Under the pieces are notes generated by a model. The model was not told the origin of the DNA. It worked only from the letters and a program-made list of their open reading frames with translations, and did no database searches. The translations under genes were made by a program, and so were the position numbers. Shown in pieces: positions 1-4,322 of a stretch of 9,005 bases of DNA. This stretch comes from Lentisphaeria bacterium UBA1724 (lineage in GTDB: Bacteria > Verrucomicrobiota > Lentisphaeria > Oligosphaerales > Oligosphaeraceae), in the NCBI GenBank assembly GCA_002315885.1, contig DCIO01000012.1, forward strand, positions 1 to 9,005, in the 5' to 3' direction. Position 1 is the stretch's first letter, and every line of letters starts with the position of its first letter.

Positions 1-83
1 CTACCTAGGCTACCTAGGCTACCTAGGTTACTTCGACGGCGGGGACGCCGTCGCTACTCCCTAGGCTACCTAGGCTTCCTAGG
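1..83. repeat. CCTAGG-rich 9-bp tandem array around a GC hairpin
   Basis: Three exact copies of CTACCTAGG lie at 1-27. A GC-rich hairpin follows (34-53), then three further units whose CCTAGG cores are at 60, 69 and 78. Each core is a 6-bp palindrome, so there are six in 83 bp, although CTAG-containing words are usually scarce in bacterial DNA. The array starts 7 bp past the stop codon of pre-pilin gene 1 and runs off the left window edge, so its full length is unknown. Two forward frames stay open through it (one would encode a YLG tripeptide repeat), so it could be the end of a gene entering from the left. The palindromes and the hairpin favour a noncoding intergenic repeat. Confidence 0.85.
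34..53. terminator. 8-bp perfect hairpin downstream of pre-pilin gene 1
   Basis: CGACGGCG (34-41) and CGCCGTCG (46-53) are perfect reverse complements around a GGGA tetraloop. The hairpin lies 37 bp beyond the stop of the leftward pre-pilin gene, so it could end or stabilise that transcript. No T-tract follows on either strand, so it is not a canonical intrinsic terminator. The hairpin is certain; the terminator role is a guess. Confidence 0.4.
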
Positions 84-89
84 CATAGT

Positions 90-947
90 TTAGCGCTGTT
101 CGCCGCCGGGCATATCCTGTCCGGGATACCAGTAGTAATCTGTGGTCAGGTTGTAATAGCCGCTGTATTTGGTGCTGGTGGTCTTGGCTTTTGCCATGGA
201 AATTGTCTCCGCATGGCCATCCGAGAAGCAGGCATTCATCATATTGCTATGACGGAAGTAGTTAGCGGCGCGGCGTCCCCACTTGGGCAGGAACAGAACC
301 ATGGGCTGCCAAGCGGAATTCATCACGCTGTCACTACCGAGTTGGACGTGGTTCTTGGTGCCATCCACCACATTGACGTGGAGAGAGGCGACTGTGAGGC
401 TGCTGACGCGGTGCCAGGTAGCGGTCTTCTTGCCGTTGGTGACTTCCGTGAACCAATCGCCATCGGAAGACTGTGCGCGGAGGGAGTGTCCCAGACCGAT
501 GCTGGCCTGATAACCGATGTTACCATCCAGGCGGTCAGCGGAGTTGCAGGAGGGGCACAGGAGAATCTTGTGCCAGCTGGACTGGTCCGCGCCATTGTTC
601 CAGGCAGCGGGATCCTTGGAATACCAGGTGCTACCCGTCATGGGCGCGCCAGGAATCATGGGATTCAGGGTAAACCAGAAATAGGCAGTCGCGTTGATAA
701 TCCAGCCACCATAGAGGCCGGGACCAGCACCTGTCTCGCCGGTCTGATATGCAGTGGGAGGTAGATAGTCGTCTTCATCGTTGGCGTAGAGCAAATTACC
801 CAGGGCAATCTGTTTCAGGTTGTTGGTGCAGGAGATGGCGCGGGCCTTCTCACGAGCCTTGGAAAGCGCGGGCAACAACATGGCGGCCAGAATGGCGATG
901 ATGGCGATGACCACCAACAATTCAATGAGAGTGAAAGACTTTTTCAT
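90..947 (-). CDS. Pre-pilin-like protein with H-X9-DG motif (paralogue 1)
   Basis: This encodes a 285-residue type IV pilin/type II pseudopilin-like protein. The N-terminus MKKSFTLIELL is the class III prepilin cleavage site: processing would fall between Ser4 and Phe5, leaving the usual Glu at mature position 5 (E9). A hydrophobic helix (about residues 10-25) and a charged helix (KAREKARA) follow. The globular part has a CPSC pair (C131/C134). H233-X9-D243-G244 near the C-terminus is the H-X9-DG motif typical of large paralogous families in Lentisphaerae and Planctomycetes. An upstream in-frame Met at 1013 would add 22 residues before the prepilin signal, so the Met at 947 was chosen although no Shine-Dalgarno precedes it. 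The gene is divergent from AraC regulator 1. Likely anchored in the inner membrane with the C-terminal domain outside; the specific role and ligand are unknown. Confidence 0.9.
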   Translation of the reverse strand: MKKSFTLIELLVVIAIIAILAAMLLPALSKAREKARAISCTNNLKQIALGNLLYANDEDDYLPPTAYQTGETGAGPGLYGGWIINATAYFWFTLNPMIPGAPMTGSTWYSKDPAAWNNGADQSSWHKILLCPSCNSADRLDGNIGYQASIGLGHSLRAQSSDGDWFTEVTNGKKTATWHRVSSLTVASLHVNVVDGTKNHVQLGSDSVMNSAWQPMVLFLPKWGRRAANYFRHSNMMNACFSDGHAETISMAKAKTTSTKYSGYYNLTTDYYWYPGQDMPGGEQR

Positions 948-1018
948 GATGGTAGGGAGTGATTTTGGATTGGTGAAAAACAAAACAAGACGGAGGAATG
1001 ATTTACGCCTCATCTATT

Positions 1019-1024
1019 ATTATA
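1019..1024 (-). promoter_or_regulatory. Possible -10 box for pre-pilin gene 1
   Basis: The reverse strand reads a perfect TATAAT at 1024-1019. It would give a 5' leader of about 65 nt before the start at 947. Upstream at normal spacing there is only a T-rich stretch rather than a good TTGACA, so the promoter is tentative. Confidence 0.3.
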
Positions 1025-1040
1025 CTAAACTTTTAGCATA

Positions 1041-1077
1041 GAAAAATATAGTTTTCCCGAAAAAACTTTAGTTTTTC
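1041..1077. repeat. AT-rich imperfect dyad in the divergent gap
   Basis: The outer arms GAAAAA (1041-1046) and TTTTTC (1072-1077) pair, and the inner arms AGTTTT (1050-1055) and AAAACT (1062-1067) pair, with a small internal loop between. An alternative hairpin uses AAAAAC (1061-1066) and GTTTTT (1071-1076) with a 4-base loop. It sits just upstream of the candidate -10 box of pre-pilin gene 1, so it may be a regulator site. A/T runs form such pairings easily by chance. Confidence 0.45.
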
Positions 1078-1108
1078 TGTTCTTTTGGGGATATATTCTT
1101 CTTGAACC

Positions 1109-1163
1109 GCGCCTGCGGCGCCTCGCTACCCGAGGGGCCGCACCTACGGGGACCTCCGGTCCC
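1109..1163. repeat. Three consecutive GC-rich hairpins
   Basis: GCGCC-TGC-GGCGC lies at 1109-1121, CCTCG-CTACC-CGAGG at 1121-1135 and GGGACC-TCC-GGTCCC at 1149-1163. All arms pair perfectly. The segment is far more GC-rich than the AT-rich DNA on its left. The words CGGGGAC and CGCTAC also occur in the hairpin element at 1-83, so both may belong to one intergenic repeat family. No protein-coding content is apparent. Confidence 0.6.
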
Positions 1164-1189
1164 TCCTACCTACCCAAGCATCTTATCAT

Positions 1190-1260
1190 TTCCGAATTCC
1201 GAATTGAACAAGAGGGGGCAAGGGGGATACCTCCCCCTCCCACATTAAGCATTAAGCATA
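1190..1260. repeat. Composite intergenic repeat, copy 1
   Basis: The order is TTCCGAA twice (1190-1203), a TTGAACA unit, a G-run, then the hairpin AGGGGGA (1221-1227)/TCCCCCT (1232-1238) with loop TACC. It ends with two ATTAAGC heptamers (1244-1257). Positions 1190-1238 match 2184-2232 at 46 of 49 bases without gaps, and two of the three differences are in the hairpin loop. The copy ends directly upstream of the AraC 1 start codon, so it would lie in that gene's leader or promoter. Confidence 0.9.
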
Positions 1261-1264
1261 AAAA

Positions 1265-2161
1265 ATGTCCGATACCGTCATCCCATTCTATCAATGGAAT
1301 ACCCCGGGTGTATTTTTGCCTGCCCGTGAGGATTGTCCCATCAACACCTCCCGTGACTTTTACAGTGAGAAATCGCTTGTGCTTCATACACACGACTTTC
1401 TAGAGATAGCGATCATAGCGGACGGCAGTGGTTATTACGCCACTCCCACGGAGGAATTTCCCATCCAGCGTGGTGATGTCTTTCTGATACCCCAGGGATG
1501 CGTGCATCGGTATTATCCCCCTAAGAGCATGTTGGTCTACAACATATTGTTGCGAAACACTGAGGTGTTACAGTCCTTTCCGGAGCTCTTGACGGAGCCC
1601 GCCCTGCGGTGTTTTCTGGATTTGGAGCCGCGTTTTCGGAAGCACCACAACTTTCAATACCACCTGCGTCTTTCCGAGGATGACCTCCAGATTCTAGTCG
1701 ATTATTGGCAGTTGATGACCAAGGAGAATTACAACCGCGGTCCCCATTACCTGACCATCATGTGGTCACTCCTGCGGTGTTTTCTGGCACAACTCTGTCG
1801 TTTCTATTCCGACCTGAACAAGGATACGGAAAATGAGTTGATGCGGATGGCGGAAACCCTGAAATATATCGATACGCACTTTGGAGAGCCGATTTTCTGT
1901 ACAGAATTAGCCAAACGCTATGGCAAGTCTCCGAAATTCTTCACCCTGGATTTCCGACGCGCCACGGGAAAAACACCACGGGAATACCTTCTGCACTTCC
2001 GCTTGGAAAAGGCCAGGGAAATGCTCCGAGAGACCACACTCACCGCAAAAGAGATTTCCGCACGATGTGGCTTCTGCGAACCATGCTATTTCACCCAGCG
2101 CTTCACAAAACAATACAAGATGTCACCCACCGCCTTCCGAAAGACCATAACTAATGCGTAA
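1265..2161 (+). CDS. AraC-family regulator with cupin sensor domain (AraC 1)
   Basis: This is a 298-residue transcription factor of the usual two-domain AraC/XylS length. Residues ~35-100 form a cupin-like sensor: H41-x-H43-x3-E47, then GYY and an RGDVFLIP strand, ending at H81. The AraC DNA-binding domain spans ~195-293, with a first helix-turn-helix at ~213-232 (ELAKRYGKSPKFF), a linking helix (REYLLHFRLEKAREML) and a second helix-turn-helix at ~259-283. The second helix-turn-helix carries C268, C271 and C274. The start is constrained by an in-frame TAA at 1259-1261 immediately upstream; no Shine-Dalgarno is visible and a composite repeat directly abuts the ATG. Family knowledge suggests it senses a sugar or glycan fragment and binds near promoters. 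Divergence from pre-pilin 1 makes that gene a likely target; the effector is unknown. Confidence 0.93.
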   Translation: MSDTVIPFYQWNTPGVFLPAREDCPINTSRDFYSEKSLVLHTHDFLEIAIIADGSGYYATPTEEFPIQRGDVFLIPQGCVHRYYPPKSMLVYNILLRNTEVLQSFPELLTEPALRCFLDLEPRFRKHHNFQYHLRLSEDDLQILVDYWQLMTKENYNRGPHYLTIMWSLLRCFLAQLCRFYSDLNKDTENELMRMAETLKYIDTHFGEPIFCTELAKRYGKSPKFFTLDFRRATGKTPREYLLHFRLEKAREMLRETTLTAKEISARCGFCEPCYFTQRFTKQYKMSPTAFRKTITNA

Positions 2162-2192
2162 TTCGGAAGGCAGTCACTTAAAATTCCGAATT
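2160..2192. repeat. 9-bp inverted repeat at the AraC 1 stop codon
   Basis: AATTCGGAA (2160-2168) is the reverse complement of TTCCGAATT (2184-2192), with a 15-base loop. The left arm includes the last two bases of the AraC 1 stop codon and the right arm is the start of composite repeat copy 2. It could fold in either convergent transcript. No T-tract follows, so a terminator role is unproven. Confidence 0.55.
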
Positions 2193-2275
2193 CTGAATTG
2201 AACAAGAGGGGGCAAGGGGGACCCCTCCCCCTTCCTTATAAACAATTAAGCATTAAGCATCAAGCATTAAGCATT
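2184..2275. repeat. Composite intergenic repeat, copy 2
   Basis: This copy has the same orientation and order as copy 1: TTCCGAA, TTCTGAA and TTGAACA units, a G-run, and the hairpin AAGGGGGA (2214-2221)/TCCCCCTT (2226-2233) with loop CCCC. Four heptamers follow (2245-2272; three ATTAAGC and one ATCAAGC). It fills the gap between the convergent regulator genes, and its last heptamer abuts the stop codon of AraC 2. The hairpin stem is one pair longer than in copy 1 and the heptamer number is doubled. Confidence 0.9.
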
Positions 2276-3131
2276 ATTTCCTCCGGTATTCCCGTGGTGT
2301 CATGCCGATATTTTTATGGAATTGGCTGGAGAAGTAATTGCTGTCCTGGAAGCCGCATTCGAATGCGATTGAGGTGATGGAGTCTGTGGTTTCCCGGAGG
2401 AGATGACAGGCGTGGTCCAGCCTAACATTCATGAGATACTGCATGGGGCTTTGGCTAAGGTATTGCTGGAAGAGCTTGGTGGCCGTCCCTGCGGAGATTG
2501 CGGACTGGGCGATGATATCATCGCGGCTGAGGTCATCCTGATAATGCTCGTTGATGAACTTCTGCATTTTGCTAAAGAGCAGGAGATTCCGCGAGTCGTC
2601 CTTCTTGGAGCTGTTTCCGAAGCGTTTTACGCAGAATAAGATGACTTGCATGAGGAAGAGTTCCGAAAGCAGCTGCTTATCTTCCTGGGCATTCCGCGTT
2701 TCTTCCTCCCAACGGAGCACCAGTCGAGTCAGGGTCTCCAGTTCTTCGGGAGGCATCTTCATGCGTTCCTTGAAACCCATCTGGATACGCAGCGATGGCT
2801 CTGCCTGGAACATGGCCACATACCCGGGGAGACTCTCCAATTTCTCACGATAGTCGTCCAACGCATCCGTAGTATACAAGATATTCGTGAGGACCAGGTT
2901 GTTGGGATTCAGGTAGGCGTGACGCAAGCCCGGTGTCAGCAGAAAGATATCCCCACGGGAAATCGTATAGCGGTTGCCCTCCAGCAGGTGCGTACATGTG
3001 CCGCCGTTGATGATGACCAGCTCGTTGAAGTCGTGATAGTGCTCCGGCTTCTCCTGCTGGGAATGGGTAATGACACGGATGTTCGTGCCGTATTCCAAAA
3101 TACGGGATTCCTTGGAACTGAATAAACTCAT
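2274..3131 (-). CDS. AraC-family regulator with cupin sensor domain (AraC 2)
   Basis: This is a 285-residue AraC/XylS-family regulator. The cupin sensor at ~25-90 has H31-x-H33-x3-E37, a GGTCTHLL strand, RGDIFLLTPG and H71, with the same residue spacing as in AraC 1. The DNA-binding domain (~190-285) has helix-turn-helix motifs at ~203-224 and ~251-274 and ends in the family signature GFQDSNYFSSQF...GMTPREYRR. Three in-frame Mets (3179, 3140, 3131) compete. GGAGG at 3141-3145 lies 9 nt before the Met at 3131 but directly touches the Met at 3140, so 3131 was chosen; 3179 would put the start inside a likely promoter. It converges with AraC 1 and diverges from pre-pilin 2. It shares the overall fold with AraC 1 but is clearly diverged, so this is not a recent duplication. 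Ligand unknown. Confidence 0.92.
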   Translation of the reverse strand: MSLFSSKESRILEYGTNIRVITHSQQEKPEHYHDFNELVIINGGTCTHLLEGNRYTISRGDIFLLTPGLRHAYLNPNNLVLTNILYTTDALDDYREKLESLPGYVAMFQAEPSLRIQMGFKERMKMPPEELETLTRLVLRWEEETRNAQEDKQLLSELFLMQVILFCVKRFGNSSKKDDSRNLLLFSKMQKFINEHYQDDLSRDDIIAQSAISAGTATKLFQQYLSQSPMQYLMNVRLDHACHLLRETTDSITSIAFECGFQDSNYFSSQFHKNIGMTPREYRRK

Positions 3132-3170
3132 ACGACTCATCCTCCGGGTTTTCTTACAAAAATATCCTGA

Positions 3171-3176
3171 TTTATA
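3171..3176 (-). promoter_or_regulatory. Possible -10 box for AraC 2
   Basis: The reverse strand reads TATAAA at 3176-3171, placing a start of transcription roughly 33 nt before the Met at 3131. The matching -35 area (TTGTGT at about 3200-3195) is weak and overlaps the inverted repeat at 3185-3227, which would suit autoregulation. Tentative. Confidence 0.3.
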
Positions 3177-3184
3177 CAAAATTC

Positions 3185-3227
3185 AAGAAATTTCACACAA
3201 AAATTAAGGTTTTTGTTGAAATTTGTT
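3185..3227. promoter_or_regulatory. Long inverted repeat, candidate operator
   Basis: The left arm 3185-3203 and the right arm 3210-3227 pair over 17 of 18 positions, with one mismatch (G3187/G3225) and one bulged base (C3196), around the 6-base loop TTAAGG. The paired core is AAATTTCA plus ACAAAAA, against TTTTTGT plus TGAAATTT. It lies in the 180-bp gap between divergent AraC 2 and pre-pilin 2, over the expected -35 area of AraC 2. This is a natural place for a regulator site controlling both genes. It could instead act as an RNA stem-loop in a pre-pilin 2 leader. Confidence 0.6.
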
Positions 3228-3311
3228 CGGAGAATTAACACGATTCCCAAATGATTTTTTTCGTTCAAGTTTTTCCCCCCCTACACAACCAACCCCAAAA
3301 CGGAGTAGCAA

Positions 3312-4172
3312 ATGAAAAAATCCTTTACTCTGATTGAACTGCTGGTGGTCATCGCCATCATCGCAATTCTGGCCGCCATGCTTCTGCCCGCCTTGTCCAA
3401 GGCCCGTGAGAAAGCCCGCGCCATCAGCTGCACCAACAACCTGAAGCAGCTGGCCCTGGGCACGCAGCTCTATGCTACCGAAAACGACGACTACCTTCCC
3501 CCGAATGCCATGTCTCCCAGCGACCCCAAAGGTCCCTACCCTGGCGAATATGGCATGACAGGCAAGAACGCCTCCGATGCGTACTTCTGGTTTTCCATCA
3601 ATCCGATCGTTCCTGGGACTCCTATGACTGGTGCGGAGTGGGCCGCCAAGGACCCCGCCTCCGACTTTGGCTACAAATCTCAGTCCACTGGGGAGAACAA
3701 GGGCTCCTGGCACAAGATTTTGATGTGTCCCTCCTGCCCTCCCGACGAAATCATCGTTGGCAACCTGGGCTATCAGAACAACGGCGGTGCTGGTTACTGG
3801 GGCAGAATGGCCACCGCGACCACCGCTCTCTTTGGTATGTCCTCCAGTGCAAAGGCCGCAGCTGAGTGGCTTCGCATCTCCGGCATCAAGTATCCAAGCA
3901 TCCACCCCAACCAGTTCGATGGCACCTGCAAGAACCGCTATGCCTACGCAGCCGTCACCTGCGGTTACAATCCTTTGAAAGACAGCTCTGACGCTCTGCC
4001 ATACTATCGTCACGGCATGCTGATGAATACCAACTTCTCCGATGGGCACGCAGAAGGCATCAACTACCGCAACGCAGTTGTCTGGGACGGCGACAAAGGC
4101 CAGTTCCTGCTGGTTCTCAACTACTACTGGTACCCCAACTGCGATTATCCCGGTGGCGATATGTACCGCTAA
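3312..4172 (+). CDS. Pre-pilin-like protein with H-X9-DG motif (paralogue 2)
   Basis: This encodes a 286-residue paralogue of the protein at 90-947. The first 46 residues are identical to it, from the class III prepilin signal (Ser4/Phe5 cleavage, E9) through the hydrophobic helix to C40 and NLKQ. The rest has diverged but keeps a CPSC pair (C139/C142), aligned WHKI and GYQ segments, H234-X9-D244-G245 and a C-terminal YYWYP...PGG. The start is supported by GGAG at 3302-3305 with 6-nt spacing. The gene is divergent from AraC 2 and 150 bp upstream of the GH20-like gene in the same direction. By homology it is an inner-membrane anchored, periplasm-facing pseudopilin-like protein. Whether it assembles into a fibre, serves secretion or binds glycans cannot be told from the sequence. 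Confidence 0.92.
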   Translation: MKKSFTLIELLVVIAIIAILAAMLLPALSKAREKARAISCTNNLKQLALGTQLYATENDDYLPPNAMSPSDPKGPYPGEYGMTGKNASDAYFWFSINPIVPGTPMTGAEWAAKDPASDFGYKSQSTGENKGSWHKILMCPSCPPDEIIVGNLGYQNNGGAGYWGRMATATTALFGMSSSAKAAAEWLRISGIKYPSIHPNQFDGTCKNRYAYAAVTCGYNPLKDSSDALPYYRHGMLMNTNFSDGHAEGINYRNAVVWDGDKGQFLLVLNYYWYPNCDYPGGDMYR

Positions 4173-4182
4173 TCTCTCTGAC

Positions 4183-4204
4183 TCCCTAATCCAGGGGTTC
4201 TTTT
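4183..4204 (+). terminator. Weak candidate terminator after pre-pilin 2
   Basis: TCCCT (4183-4187) pairs with AGGGG (4193-4197, one T-G wobble) around a 5-base loop, followed by TTCTTTT. The stem is short, so any termination would be partial and some read-through into the GH20-like gene is possible. Confidence 0.3.
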
Positions 4205-4322
4205 GCACGATTTTCGTGGAATAAAGCACAAAATCAAAGCAAGAGGATTCCTGGAATAGAATATCTTAAGCTTCCATGTCAAGTTATGCGTAGAATTTTT
4301 TAACTGCACATCGTCGTCTCCC

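Larger units (their letters stand above)
948..1264. other. Gene-free region between pre-pilin 1 and AraC 1
   Basis: This 317-bp divergent gap has three parts. 948-1085 is AT-rich, with a possible leftward promoter and an AT dyad. 1105-1178 is GC-rich with three consecutive short hairpins. 1190-1260 is copy 1 of the composite repeat, ending only a few bases before the AraC 1 start. I see no clear promoter for AraC 1 and no convincing gene here. Confidence 0.75.

Noticed and set aside
1..93. Open forward frames through the CCTAGG array, ending at TAG 62-64 or 91-93 (one giving a YLG tripeptide repeat)
   Set aside because: They may be the tail of a gene entering from the left, but the short-period repeat and the perfect hairpin explain the open frames better. 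No recognisable protein segment is present.
213..764. Long forward open frame opposite pre-pilin gene 1
   Set aside because: Antisense shadow of a well-supported gene. No motif, signal or ribosome binding site.
998..1036. 12-codon forward frame after GGAGGA
   Set aside because: The ribosome site is too close to the ATG, the peptide has no distinguishing feature, and it overlaps the candidate leftward promoter.
1190..2275. The repeat pair as insertion-sequence ends or a CRISPR array
   Set aside because: The two copies are direct rather than inverted, enclose only an AraC gene without transposase, and the heptamers have no spacers.
3204..4229. 341-codon reverse open frame opposite pre-pilin gene 2
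   Set aside because: Shadow frame in GC-biased codons. The forward gene has a prepilin signal, H-X9-DG motif and ribosome binding site.
4257..4296. Two TAGAAT words upstream of the GH20-like gene as -10 boxes
   Set aside because: Neither has a convincing -35 partner at normal spacing, so no promoter is called.
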